Assembly: GCA_023935145.1 (NCBI GenBank)
Contig: CM043699.1
Coordinates: 128,962,536 to 129,026,535 of the forward strand
Source: Bretschneidera sinensis
Taxonomy: Eukaryota; Streptophyta; Magnoliopsida; Brassicales; Akaniaceae
Direction of reading: 5' to 3'
Length of the DNA: 64,000 bases
Shown here: positions 25,505 through 38,357 of the stretch, piece after piece
Numbering within the stretch: position 1 is the stretch's first letter
Layout: each line of letters starts with the position of its first letter
Notes under the pieces: model-generated
Seen by the model: the letters and a program-made list of their open reading frames with translations, nothing else
Told to the model about the DNA's origin: nothing
The model's database searches: none
Made by a program: the position numbers and the translations under genes

Positions 25505-26486
25505 AAGGCTATCAGCTATGCTCAAGGTATTCTCACGTTTGGGGACTGCGATTTCAGGAAGGATAAAACAGTACCTTCCCTCTGTCCCTTCATTCCATGA
25601 TCAAGTTCTGTGGGACCTTCTCGGATGGTAAATTTAACTCCAAATCTGCCTATGAGTTGGTTCCCTTAACTTTGGGTGAATTTGGAATCATTCTTTGTTT
25701 AGAGATGTGCTAACAGTGCCCTTACTTTTAAATCTAACCCTAAAATCCGAAATATTGTCCAGGATGGTCTTTTTGCTATTTACAATCAACCTAAAACTAT
25801 TTTGCATATCATCAACGACTTCCCTTGGCAAAACTTGTTTGTCAATGTTGGGATTTTTCTTCCTCTTGTTTGCATTTTGAGTATACGGATTTAGTTGAGT
25901 GGATGCATACCAATTGCGTTAATGTCCCTTGGAGCACCCAATTCATTGTCTGCTGCACTGCCCTTTGGCAGTGTAAAAGTTTTTGAGAATTACAACTTGA
26001 TCCTTCCTGAACTTCTGTCAGATTGTAAGTTTAAAGCCCTTTAGTCTGTCCATCTTGGGCACCATCAGTCAAGTAAGAATCAAACATTGAGAATTGATAT
26101 TTCAAAAGTAATTCTAACTTTATAGGATTAGGTCAAGTTTGCAAGATGAAAATGAGAGATGGCTTAAAGGTTGTACTTAAAAGTGTGGGTTGTATTGATA
26201 GCCTATCAATTCAGGTTTGGGGCCTGATAGATGAGCTTGGTTTAGCAAAATAGATGCACGCCCAAAATTTACATGTCCAAGTCGATGCTTAAAGCTTGAA
26301 CACTGCTTTAGTAAAACCAATCGGATGGCAGATGCACTAACCAAAAAGGAAAGCAACTTGGATGATACAGCACCTGATGATGTTGTAAACCTTGTGTTAT
26401 TTGGGGAGGCGGCCTCCCACGTTATGTAAGAACCTGTTTTAATTAACATAGTTTCTACCATTTTTCAACAACAAAAAAAAAAAAAC
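25505..26486 (+). mobile_element. LINE 3' end with poly(A) tail, decayed
   Basis: Plus-strand frames contain FSDGKFNSKSAYEL (about 25615-25665), a typical start of the zf-RVT region of plant LINEs. WMHTNCVNVPWSTQF (about 25898-25945) is part of the linker before RNase H, and RMADALTKKES (about 26320-26355) is the RNase H C-terminus. Frames are broken. An A-run at 26471-26484 follows the end of homology and fits the poly(A) tail. 5' truncation is usual for LINEs. It sits about 0.5 kb upstream of the PEAPOD start. Confidence 0.8.
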
Positions 26487-28300
26487 CCCTCCCCAGTTTA
26501 AGCAGTTTCAGAAAAACTAACACATGATACAAAAGCTTATTTATAGTATATGCTGACTTTTTAATTGCTGTTGCCCAATTTAATCATGTACACATCCATT
26601 CGAAAATAAATTGTTCTTTTATCAATTATTTTTTTCTTACTAGTTTATGTTTTTTATAATGATATTATTATTGTGATTATATTTATATTATTTTATTTTA
26701 TTAGATTTAATTTTATGTTAGTTTTTATCCTTTGTATAACAGGAAGTCTCTACTAGTTTGTAATTGTACTATACTTCGAGTGAGGTGCAAATAATTTTCC
26801 AAAAAAATAAAATATTTAAATATTTAAAAAACGGTTTTTAAGAAAAGTGAAAAGCATTTTAAGAAGTTGTATCTCTCTTATATGCATAAGTTTCACATTT
26901 ATTTTATCAAATGTTAAATAATTCTTTTACTTCACAAATATTTTATAAACAAATTGTTTTAAAAATTATTTTGATAATTAAAATTTGAAATTACAATTAG
27001 ACCAAATAATATTATATACATCAAATATCAAATATATTATAAAAATGGAACGGTCATACTACATTATTTGTAAGACTATCAAATAGAATTCACATTATAT
27101 TACTAGTCAACAATTCCACGTTACCTAAATCTTGCGACGGATTTCACTTATCAAATTCATAAAGTTGTGACGATATTATTAAATGACATAAGTTAATAAT
27201 TCAACACAAACAATCACAATTGGATGGAAAAGAATAACATTGTAACTAATTGAAATGTTTAAAAATATTTGATGTTAAATTTATAGTTTGGAGATTTAAA
27301 TATTAAACGAGCTTTAAACATGATTGGTGTAATTTTTCATAATATATATATATGGAAAAAAAAAAGAACTTTGTAAGAAATGCCGGAAATCGACTGTGTT
27401 TTTTACTCATCCATTTTATTATATCAGGTAACATGAAAAAAACCGAAATAATTCTTGGTGGCCTCCCCGTTACTTTTAGGCCCAAATGACAAGAGAAGAG
27501 GGGGGAGGGTGGGCTAAAGGTTTGTAGATTTCCTTTGTTCTGAAATGTCCTTTTCCAATTTCCACTATCTAAATCCAAATCCTACAAATAATGTTTGCTT
27601 CCTGCCATTGTTGTCCCTCTACTAGGAACACTGTTCAAACTACGAACCCTCCCTATGCCATATCTGTATATATGATCTACAATACCCTAAAACTTCTTAA
27701 CTAGGTCATTCACAATTAGGGCTAATTGCTTGGCCCTAATGGATTACCCCAAATCCAAGAACAATCAAGGCCCACTTCCTGTTTGCCTCAGACCAATTAC
27801 CTACATGTGGTTGACTTTTAATTGCCCTATAAATTTACGCAGACCCACTTTACTTACTGGAGAAGATCACATCTCTAGCTCATCATGTAACCTAACCTTG
27901 TTGGGTTGCCTTATCAGACCCAAACCAGGCCCCTGACCGAGCCGAACTACCTTAAATGCTGACTCAACCCCAAAATTACCCATTCATGGTTACTGAGCCA
28001 GATATACTACCAAAAAACTTAGCCGGTAGGCTAAGGCCTGCACTTGCAGAAAGATCATGGGGTGGTTCCTTTAATGCATCTGTCATCTGCATTCTGGTGC
28101 ATTGGCCTTGAAAATTTTACCATTAGAAGACTTAGTCAGTAGCAGTATATTTGACTACTGCTATTTGTCAAAAGAAAAACTATGCGGAGAGCCAACCTTA
28201 TGTTTGTCGTTGGGTTTTTGATGCGTCGAGTCCACGTATCCCACTGGATCACTGGGTCCCACTCGAATTTATTAGGCTATAGTAGTACTGATAGTCAGCA
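26487..28300. other. intergenic, nothing recognised
   Basis: AT-rich to 27400, then more balanced sequence to 28300. Short open frames show no family features. Confidence 0.5.
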
Positions 28301-28303
28301 AGT

Positions 28304-28440
28304 TAGAGAGAGAGAGGGAGAGAGAGAGAAAAGAAATAAGCTTTTTATAATTATTGAGAGAGAGAGTGAGAGAGGAAGGGGGTTCAATAATGGTGATGGT
28401 AGGATGGGATGGGATGGGATGGGATGGATGGGTCAGGCCG
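28304..28440. repeat. GA-rich tracts and a GGGAT pentamer run
   Basis: Two (GA)n-like tracts (about 28304-28330 and 28355-28377) are followed by GGATGGGATGGGATGGGATGG around 28402-28425. The repeated GGGs give the plus strand G-quadruplex potential. A T-run of 18 follows at about 28649. Confidence 0.8.
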
Positions 28441-28699
28441 GGTCGGGTCGGATTGGGATAAGCTTTCTCGACTCAGATGTTAGTCCAGTACGAGACAGCA
28501 CCCCCATTTCTCCCACAAGTACGAAACTTCACGTGTGCTGTTTCCAGCTACCTGGACACCCTCTCCTTTTGGAAATTTTACAGATTAATCCTTTTTTTCT
28601 CTTTTACTATTCTCAGTACTCCTTGGGGAATGGCGAGTGGGGTACCGTTTTTTTTTTTTTTTTTTAAAAGAAAATGTTTTTTATTCTTAATATTTTATA

Positions 28700-31560
28700 A
28701 ACAATTGTTTTTTTCTTTTCGAATAAATAAGGTACGTAGTACAAAGTAAAATGTTTATTTTCTTTTTGTTTAACTATGTTAAATTAAGAGATCTAGAAAA
28801 TTTCTATATGTTATTGTGTGTTTTGAAAGGCAAATGCAAATTTATATATATAATTTAAGAAAATAAAATCTAATAGAATTAAGAAATCTGAAATTATAAT
28901 AAATTAAAAAATCAATATATGTGAAATTAGGGAAATAACATATGTTAACCAACTAAAAATCAAAGTTATGAGAATTTATATAGAAATATAGCGTTGTTTG
29001 GTATTCCAAATTTAAACAAGATTGATAAACCAAATTTGTTTAAATTTAATACCAAATAATATTATAGTTCAGTTACCAACGTATATATTATTAAAGAACA
29101 TAATCAAAAAGATATTTAAAACAAATCAAAGAGATTATTATAAAAGAAAATTCAATTCATATTAAGATTACACAATTTTGAATTTCTTTATTAGTAATCT
29201 TGAAATATTCAATTATATTTTTTTTAGGTATGTTATTTATATTATCTGTTATAAAAATAATTATTACTTTTTTTTCAATGTAAATAAAATTTTATCGATC
29301 AATCAAAAGTTGACAATTTGACAATCCCAAAAACAAATACCCTTAAGAAATTTTCACTCAAAAACATTAACCAATCACTCCATGACATGTGCATTGTAAA
29401 AGGACAGTATATTCTTACACAGGATAAAAGAGTTAGTTCATCAGAGCGTAAGACTTTAGTTTTGCCTAAAACCTTAATCAAAATAAAACTTTGGTCCGAT
29501 TGTAACAAGAAATTAGAGCCTAAGAAATAATACCAAAACTTATGACGATTTAGGTCTCGACATTTTAATCGGATAAGGAATATTAAAACAAAAATCGTTG
29601 TTTTTACGTGACAACCGGCAAGGATAAGAGACCCTCAAAATAGCTATTGAATTTTGATACTCGAAATTGTTAAAAGTAATAATGTGTTAAGTTATAAAAT
29701 TTTAACAATAATTTATTAATTTTATTTTTAAAATTACGAGAAAAAAAACACCATACCAAATAAATAAAAATTAGGGATGAACAAGGATCTGTTTGAGTTT
29801 GGTTATCTTAAAATTTTAACTCAACCTAATCATTAAAAAATTTCAACTTAACCCAACTCAACCCATGAAATCATCAAACCTCAACTCAATTCAATCTATT
29901 CAAATTAGTTTGGATCAATTTGAGTTATTGAGTTAATATTTTTTACTAAAAATTAAATCATATATATTTCATGATTTTTTTTTTTAAGTTGCAAGAGCCC
30001 TTGAAAATGAATCGTTGAGGTTATCTGTCACACTTGACATAAGATACAAAAAGGTTTTTCACATGAGCTATATGTACTCATGAAACTTGAAACAACCAAA
30101 TAAACATAACAAAGTATTTTTTTTTAAAAAATCATAGAGACACGTAACTAAGTTATATCAAGTATTTATATAATGAAAAGAAAATGTTAGAATTTTTCTT
30201 TAGAGAACCATGACTAAGCAAAAACTTTATTGTATAGACATCAAAATAATTATCTAATTTACTTCATAAAATAAAAGTATAAATTTGTGATCGAACATTT
30301 ATTTTATTCCAAGTAATTGTCCCAGACTTGTATAAGATTTACAAGACCATATAAAAACCATCTAACAACATTAAAAATATTGGATAGAATTAAGATATTA
30401 AACATAATTAAAGAAGCAAGTAGACTTTCTAAATAAAATGAACAAAAAGAAATAAGATTTACAATACCATATAAAAACCATCTAACAATATTAAAAATAT
30501 GGAATAAAATTAAGATATGAAACAGAATTAAAGAAGCAAGTAGATTTTCTAAATAAAATGAACAAAATGAAAGTTTACACGAACAAAAAGCAATCAATTG
30601 AAAGGTTCTATACTGCCATTATACTTGTTATTAACAAAAGTTGACACAATGAAAGCAAAGAAATTAGTCAAAATTATCTAATAATTATAGTTTTCTATAA
30701 GTAGATTATATGACCTTTATCCTCTTTTGGGATCCAAGGCCCTAAAGGAATTAAATTAAAGAAATATAAGCAGATTGGATGAGTAAAAACAAATAATTAA
30801 TGATGTTAAATCAAACTTGCAAAGAAAGTGAGAGGGTGTTCTACCAAAGCTTAGCCGCAAAAGGAAAAGATGAGAGATCAAAGAGATCGAGTGATATTAT
30901 GATAAGGTTTCAACTTTCAAATGAGCTAATTGCATATCACTCGTTGATAAATTTTGTTTCCCAACATAACCATTATAGTTTTGTCAAATTATTTCAAGCG
31001 ACATGTTATATATTTTACACACTAGTCGGGCAATGAGTATAATAGCATAGGTATTTTATAATTATATATACTATAATTATTTATACACTACTTTTTATTT
31101 AGTAAATATAAAATATAGAAATATATTTGTTGGGTTACTGGTTTGGGTTTGATAGAAAAATTTGAACTTATGATTCAATCCAACCCATTAAGTTTAAAAA
31201 AATTTCAACTCAACTTTTAAAAAGACCAACCTAACCCATTTTATCAGTTTGGATCAGATTCGCGAGTCAATTAGATTCCATGATCATCAAAAAAAACAAC
31301 TCGTAATTGACTGGAAGTCAAGTGTAAAAATAAATAACACTTTTGTGTCCCGTACCCTATTTTTAATCTCACAATATTTTTAGCTTGGAAGCGAATATTT
31401 TTTTATTATAATAATATATTTATAGTCTTAATCCTATAAATTTGATTTCGTAAAAATTATCATATAATAAAAAAAATACTAATAACCATAAAAAATTAAA
31501 TAATAATAATACCAAAAATTTTTAAAAAAAATACAAACTATAAGTAACTCTCACGTATCT
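28700..31560. other. AT-rich intergenic DNA with degraded repeat blocks
   Basis: Two blocks rich in CAACTCAACCCA-type phrases (about 29770-29940 and 31130-31290) look like ends of an old non-coding repeat family; similar wording recurs at about 33220-33310. No coding gene was recognised between them. Confidence 0.4.
30332..30571. repeat. 120-bp tandem duplication
   Basis: Positions 30332-30451 and 30452-30571 are near-identical copies (AAGATTTACAA...TAAAATGAACAAAA). The unit is a multiple of three and keeps a minus-strand frame open through both copies, giving two 40-residue hydrophobic repeats. With no other gene-like features this is more likely chance than a protein. Confidence 0.85.
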
Positions 31561-31943
31561 GTTCAGTGGTATCACACTCATATTTATATTTACTCAAACT
31601 TTTCACGTCGTGTCAATTTGGCACACATCAACAAGCTCTGTATTTTTCTTTTATAAAAAAAAATGTATTTACACACACCTTCGCAATCATTCAGGTCCTA
31701 GTGGATCCCAGCCTCTCCCTTTGGCCAAACAATAAAACAAACTCCTCTCTCTCCGTCTATCTTTTGCGTATGTCGCTTTGACTTAGACTCCCATTCGCTC
31801 ACACGCAAAAAACCCCTTGCAACAACAATAATAATATCATCACCCTCTCTCTCTCTCTCTCTCTCTCGATCTTCCTCTTTAATAATCCTCTGGATAAATA
31901 ACCATAACGCTTGTTTTCTAACGTGCGCATCTCCAGCTTGGCT
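31561..31943 (+). promoter_or_regulatory. promoter/5' leader of the EPFL gene with a (CT)n tract
   Basis: The region just upstream of the EPFL start contains CTCTCTCTCTCTCTCTCTCTC around 31842-31867, a tract of the kind bound by BPC/GAGA factors in plants, and C/T-rich leader sequence. A start site was not fixed. Confidence 0.4.
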
Positions 31944-32436
31944 ATGGGCGTAGTACGCCGCCGCCGCTGCCATCACTACCACCACAATCACCGTCTATCA
32001 ACACTCACAGCTTTCGGTTTGCTCTTCTTTGCTTCTGCCTTCGCTGTCACTCTCGCCCAACTCGGTAAGCATGTGACTCTCGTTTCCTAGCTTAGCTAAG
32101 GTAGTAGTAATTAGTTTTAATTATCATGTAGAGAAACACCAATGTGTTAACTCGGTCCTAACTCAGTGCGACTCGACCGCTCTTTGTGCAGGGGTTGGGT
32201 TCCAACAGAGAGAGGAGCGCGAGAGGGGAAGTGGGTCGGGCGTGTTGGACAAATTCCTGACTCAGAATCGACTCGGTGGACCGGGTTCTTCACCACCGAC
32301 GTGTAGATCCAAGTGTGGTCGGTGCTTTCCTTGTCAACCGGTTCACGTGCCTATTCAACCCGGTTTTAGCATGCCACTTGAGTACTACCCTGAAGCTTGG
32401 CGATGCAAGTGTGGCAACAAGCTCTTCACCCCCTAA
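31944..32436 (+). CDS. EPIDERMAL PATTERNING FACTOR-like secreted peptide, EPFL4/6 type
   Basis: Two exons, 31944-32064 and 32192-32436, joined by a 127-bp GT-AG intron, encode 121 residues. An Arg/His-rich N-terminus is followed by a hydrophobic signal segment at about residues 20-38 (LTAFGLLFFASAFAVTL). The mature domain at the C-terminus has six cysteines in the EPF pattern: GPGSSPPTCRSKCGRC, FPCQPVHVPIQPG, and a terminal YYPEAWRCKCGNKLF. The GSSPPxC start and the CGNKL end are those of the CHALLAH group (EPFL4, 5, 6), whose members are ligands of ERECTA-family receptor kinases in stem growth and stomatal patterning. The peptide should be secreted and disulphide-bonded. The start is the first ATG with an in-frame signal segment. 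EPFL4, 5 and 6 cannot be separated here. Confidence 0.93.
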
Positions 32437-35400
32437 AAGGAAAAAAAAACTTAGAAGAGAAAACAAAGAAAGAGCATAGCAGTTTTTTTTTTTTTTTTTT
32501 TTAATTATTTTGACAAATATGTTAATATAATGATTTTGCATTATTTCCTGTGAGGGACAGGGAACGTTGGGAATGTAAGTTTTTAGGTGAGGATTACCGA
32601 TAGGAGATTTCTCACTCTCTTTATGATCGATCTCTTTTTCCTTGTGCTCTTCTTCTCCCTTTTTTTTAATTGCATTAATTCAAGTTTCTTAGTTATTATG
32701 AGACAGATTGGAACTAATTAAAGGCTGTAATTAAAGATATTGATGAGTTTTTCTTTTTGTATCATAAGCTATATTTGGGGTCAAGGAATTCAAACTGACA
32801 GGGAAATGTCCCTCTCAGCACTGCATTAGGCGGGGGACATTTGATGATTTTGTCTTTGTAAAACCAGAAGTTTGTATGGCCATTTTTGAGTTTGCTTTAA
32901 AATCAATATCAATTTTAAATTAGAGTTTATTTTTTAAATTAGTCATAAAATTAAATCAAATCTTATTAAATAACAATTAATAAATAATTTAACTTGATTT
33001 AATTAAAATTTTGATAAAATTTAAAGAATAAATTTAAACTTAAAATTAATTTTAAAATGAACATTAACATCGGAACCCTTAAAAACATAAAAATACATAC
33101 ACCAAAAGTAAAATAGTAATTTTATTCATCTTAAATAAAAATTACCGATAATTCATTCATAACTATCTTTTACTATTTTTCTCTCATTACATCTTACTCT
33201 TTGAATTAGAACACTTCGAATCGGTTTTCATTTTAAATATCTCAAATCGAACTATCATCAAACTAATCCAAATCAATGTACACCCAAACAAACAAATCCG
33301 AATCCAACTCAAGTAACCGATCCAGCAAAACTCAAACAAGTCTATATCTTTACTTACATTACCTTCTCTTTCTTCTTCTTATCACAAGTACTGTTACTAT
33401 TATTCTTTATGTGGATAAACTTTTTAAGAGTAGTGTTTTTTTTTTCTATTACATTTATGCGGGTATTATATATTATTTTTTAACTTCCCATGAATCTGAG
33501 TGAGACCGGAAATATTAAATAATTTCAGATTTTTTGAAAGGGAGATATTAATTTAGTTTCACAATTTAAAGAGAATATATATATCATAATTGCTTCTCTG
33601 TTTTTATTGATAAACACAAACTGTAAGAAAGGGATATGAGTAGTTAGCTGGCTAGCTAAAAAACGAACAATCTGCATGTGTGTACTGATTCTTTGTAGTG
33701 TTATTTACGAGTAGAATATATTGGAAACTAAAGACTAAAGAGGGAACATGGAAAAGATGGTGAAAACTTGTTTGTTTTCTTGCCTGTAATCTTGCTGTTA
33801 TTTTTTTTTTTCTTCCCTTTCTTCTTCTTCTTCTTCTTCTCTTAAGAATCTCCTTCGCTGTTGAGAAGATACGACAGCATTAATTTTCTCCACGAATATC
33901 GCTTCTCTCTTCCGTATAGTACCCTCTTAATTTGATTCCTCTCTTTTCCATTACTACCCCTGGTGAGTCAGATGAAGTTACCACCTTGGGATTAGTGTAA
34001 TGGAATTTACCTATGGATTAGATTAACGACACTGATACTGGTACATCTGATAACACGCAGGGATTAAAAGAAAGAGACCATTATGCGTTTAATTTAAAAA
34101 GTGGTTTATAAAACAAATTTAGTTTAAATAAAATCATTTAAATCTAATTTTTTTTAAAACCAAACGACACCGTAGAGACAAATAAAAGAACAAACCAAAA
34201 AAAAAGCGCACACAACGCACGGATACACACACGAGTAGACAGTACTTTGCTTTTAAACGGCACACACTACTCTTTACATCAATCAATGGAGCGATAAATA
34301 TATATGTGCTCAGAGAATTCCACTCCCAAAAATTTCCCCATACGATGTGCTGTTCAACTGTCCTGTCACGAGGCCAGACATTTTTATTTTATTTTCTTAA
34401 TTTATTAAATACCAGTACTACTACTTCTGTATTGTTATTTCTACTTTTTTATAAAAAATTAATTTTTCTGGATTAGGTGAGACATGTTGACAAGAAGATG
34501 AGAAGGGTTGGGCCTGGTGGCTCCAAAATTTATTCAAATCCCAACGGAGGGTGTAGTCAGTTTGCCCATTACCCTCACCACCACCTTTCCTTCAACTTTA
34601 GTCAGCAGAGAGAGAGATATAAATAAAGGTTGGGTTTTTGATATTTTGACGTGATATTTGATTTGACAAGTTTTGTTGGGGTTGCTGATGTACCAGGTGG
34701 CAGTATTAGACTAATCATAGTTAATTATCATAATTAACTCAGATTAATTGATAAATCTCATATTGACTGCATGGTAGTATATTTAATCCAATGATATTCA
34801 ATTTTTAACAAATAATCGGTCCGAGATTTTTTAATTAATCTTAATTAATTATAATTGAATATTAAAGATATTTTAACATGATTCAGAAATGTTTTTGTAA
34901 TTTTTTCTTAAGCCCAAATTCTCCTCAAAAAGAAATTTCCAGATAAATCCAAGCTAGTATAGCATTTTCCGAGCCTTTCAGTATCTCTCCTTGATCAACA
35001 TTTGTAATTTACATGGGCTACGGCTATGTTTCTTATGCTTTTTAAATTAATTTAAAAATAAATTGACTTAAATGAGTTTAAAGATAACTATCAAGCAATG
35101 AATGAAATGCAGCTTAAAGTATTAATTATGAAAATATGTTGGAGCAATGCATGAATTGCAAACAAGAAAAAAGAAACAAAGTACGAGCTTGGGTGAAAAA
35201 ATGGCATCGGTCCCACTATAACAATCAAAGGCGACCATGCCAATTCTTTCACAATCATCTATCTTTATGGTCACAGGAGGGAACTAGGTGGGCAACAACT
35301 TCCAAGAACAAAGAAACAACAACATCTTGACCACAGTACTCAGCTAATTTCAAGTTCAAACTTAATAGCAAGAGAAAGTCGTGAGTTTTCAAGTTCATTA

Positions 35401-35497
35401 ACTGAAATTCGTGATGTTAGCACAAGCGTGCAACAGTTGGGCATACATGACCTCACCTTGTCTCCAGTTTTGTTCGTAGTCTGCAGTTTCTTTGTTT
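32437..35497. other. intergenic, 3' flank of EPFL and AT-rich DNA
   Basis: After the stop codon come a T-run (about 32482-32501) and AT-rich sequence. About 33060-33310 resembles the repeat blocks near 29770 and 31130. A (CTT)n run lies at about 33818-33840. No further gene was recognised. Confidence 0.45.
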
Positions 35498-36444
35498 TTA
35501 TCCATGTCCATTTGCTCCACTTCTACACTTTCGTTTTTTTATCCTCATCATTCCTTCTTCAGGATTTCGTGATGTTGGAGGCGGCATCAACACCTCTTTT
35601 ACCATCTCTATTAGCTCTTTAAGTCGTTCTCCTAAACATAAAAGGAAAAAAAAAACATAATCACAATCTGTTGTTGGGTAAGACTTCACGTGTGAATCCC
35701 ATATGGGAAAAGAAAAATAAAGAGACATTGACTTATATGTGTGGATTGGTGCATAACTTATTGGCTTATGTTTTTGGGTGAATGTGGCCCTTGTGTGCTC
35801 CCCAATCCTACTAACTGATAAGACAACGCTTATTTTCCATGATAAACGGTATTATAACTGATGATTCAGCTTTGTTTAAGGACACGCGGTAGTTCAACTA
35901 GCTACCGGAAGTAGAGAGCTTGTTGGAAAATGGTTGGTGGTTCTCTTATGCATTCTTAAAGAACATGTGAAGGAAGATCTTGGGTCTAAAACATATGATC
36001 AAGATAAAACAGCACTAGAACAAAATAAGAATGATAAATGGTGTGAAGAGAAAACAGAAGCAAATAATGAAAGAGTTCCGATTTTTTACCGGATCAATTT
36101 CAAGTAAAGAAGATGAACTAATGTTGATGATTTTAAGCACCTCGGCTTTTGCTAGGTTATAATTTTTACACTTCTCCAAGAATTCATTGACGCTCTCTCT
36201 TGATTGATTGCAAGCAGCACTCTCAACCAAATAATCATAAACCGAGGACAGTACATTTAACAGATATTCCTGCTGCTCTAATCAGATAAAAACATAACTT
36301 GGACATCAATGCTAAAATGAGTCCACCTTGTATTCAGACCTTGCCATTGGAGCAATAACTTGGGTAGTATCGTTTGAAGCCCCTCTTGATTTTAGAAAGT
36401 CGAGTACCTAAAAATTGGTAAGTGCACCAGCGTACGCCTCTAAA
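35498..36444 (-). pseudogene. RNA polymerase III subunit RPC9 (CRCP-like) pseudogene
   Basis: Three minus-strand exons match the RPC9 family. 36444-36327 reads AGALTNF, a stop, then VLDFLKSRGAS and MARSEYK. 36242-36090 reads VYDYLVESAACNQS, RESVNEFLEKC and NLAKAEVLKIIN. 35631-35498 reads ERLKELIEMVKEVLMPPP. RPC9 pairs with RPC8 in the Pol III stalk. Three defects show: TAG at 36410-36408 replaces the Glu between LTNF and VLDF, the acceptor before VYDYL is CG instead of AG, and the small exon that should join the second and third blocks was not found, leaving them out of phase. The first exon (MKI-) is not visible. Introns are kept, so it arose by genomic duplication or by decay in place. Confidence 0.85.
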
Positions 36445-37483
36445 CTGCGAAACATTCAACCTCTTTAAATATGAACAACAGTAAACAAAAACAGAAAGGA
36501 AGAGATTCAGAGGCCAATTCCTTTTCCAAAACTATGCAATAGGAGCTAAGAAATAAATTGATGAGATGACGAGCACATACATTTTCATCTCCAAGGAAAA
36601 CATTGATGGAGACTAATTTAACTGTAAGTTTGTAACAGTTATAGTTCTTCAATATCTACAAGCAGCTCTCTGTGAGATTCTGTTCTGGCCAACTTCACTA
36701 CATGAGGGGAAAAAGAAATAATTTTCAGATTTGGGTCAAAGCAATGAGTGACCCAGTCACAGAAAATGCTAAAGAGAGAAACTTCATTTATTTGCAATCT
36801 CTTGAATGCTGTATAAATATTTTAACAAATGAAAACACATGCAAAACCAAAGAGAGATTAGCCTTAGGGGAGACTGGGAGAGAACCTACAAAAAGAAAAA
36901 ATAAGATGGGAAAATGGTATACAGTAACCTGAAAGAATACACATCCAAAAAAGAGTAAACACACACATATATTTTTCTTTTCCATTTTGCTAAGTAGATG
37001 GATCTACTTACTGAATAGATTTAGCCAAAATTACTACAGTATAAAGTTTTTCCAATAATTACTAGCAACTTTCTATACGATTTGGCTATCCAGTCTAGTC
37101 ACACCTCAGAATCTACCACACCAAAATCTTAGATACAAGGTGTTTCCTTGAGACACAAGGTAGAACATAAAACATCATTCAAAATGTACTTTAAATGTCA
37201 AATAAAATCAAACTGAACTTCATGTTCTATAAAAAAAAAATAGACAAAGTGAAGGTTAAGTGTTTAAACTTTAAACTGAGATCTCTCAGTTAAGTGTTAA
37301 TGGTATATCTACAGATGAGGTACATGCTTCAATAAAAATATACCACAATGAATGATTAAGAAAATCAACAGACAAATTGATGAGAGTAATTGTAAATTTA
37401 AGAAATAAGAAGTAATTAACTCAAAAGAAAGGAGGAAAAGGAACTGGGAGAACAAAACCTACTAATAAAAGAAAAGAATCTAA
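36445..37483. other. intergenic, nothing recognised
   Basis: AT-rich sequence upstream of the RPC9 relic; a missing first exon of that relic could lie here. No other feature seen. Confidence 0.4.
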
Positions 37484-37839
37484 GGTATGTCTATTTTACG
37501 TTTTCAAAAACAGTTTTTAATTTTTAAAAATTAAAAACAGTTTTCAAATGATAAAAAATTGTTTAGGTAACCAATTTCAAACGTAAGTTTTTAAAACTGT
37601 TTTTAAAATAACTCTTTTTAAAAACAGTTTTCAAAAAACTGATTTTAATCGTTTTAAAAAACAATTTTCTAAAAATTGACCTCTTTTTTCTTCTCTGCTT
37701 TCTCTCTCTCTTCTCTCACGACTCGCGTCTTCCCTCTCTCTGCAGCTGCTTCTTCCTTCTCACTCCCTATTTCCTTTCTTTTTCTTTCTTTGTCCCTTTT
37801 TGCTCGCGCCACCATCTTCCTCGTCTCCGGCGTCGTCGG

Positions 37840-38357
37840 GCCTCCCTGTTCCTTGTCTACTATAGCACCACTGTCTTCTTCGTCTCCAGCGTCGTCGCGC
37901 CTCCCTGTGCGACGTCCTTACAGCTGGAGTTTGTAGCAAATCGTTGTTGAAGTGGCTGTTGTCGAGCACCACCGTTCATGCATGGGTTTCGGATGTGAAG
38001 ATAGCAATTTGATTTTTCAGAAAATTGTGGAATCTTAAGGTAAAAAGGCAACCTAATTCCAAAATTTATTGTTTGTTTATCTCTCTCTCTCCTTCGCATA
38101 TTCCCCAATTTATTTTACAAATTATGGGTTTGGTGAGGATATGGGGGATTTGGGTTTTTTTTTTTTGTGAAATTAGGAAATTTTATGCTTTGCTCATTCT
38201 AGGTTTATGGTGTTCCTCGCGCCTCCCTGTTCCTTGTCTACTGTCGCACCACCGTCTTCTTGGTCTCCAACGCCCTCGCGCCTCCCTGTGCGACGTCCTT
38301 ACAGCTGTAGTTTGCTGCAAATCGCTGTTGAAGTGGCTGTTGTCGAGCACCCCCGTT
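37840..38357. repeat. 137-bp direct repeat, two copies 381 bp apart
   Basis: 37840-37976 and 38221-38357 both run from GCCTCCCTGTTCCTTGTC to GTTGTCGAGCACC...CCGTT and match at most positions without length change. They are CG-rich compared with everything around them. Equal length shows a copy event without later indels. Confidence 0.85.

Noticed and set aside
31698..31991. 97-residue frame antisense to the EPFL start
   Set aside because: It is the reverse of the (CT)n leader and signal-peptide exon; (RE)n text reflects the simple repeat.
35136..35330. 64-residue plus-strand frame between EPFL and the RPC9 relic
   Set aside because: No signal, domain or splice context; probably chance.
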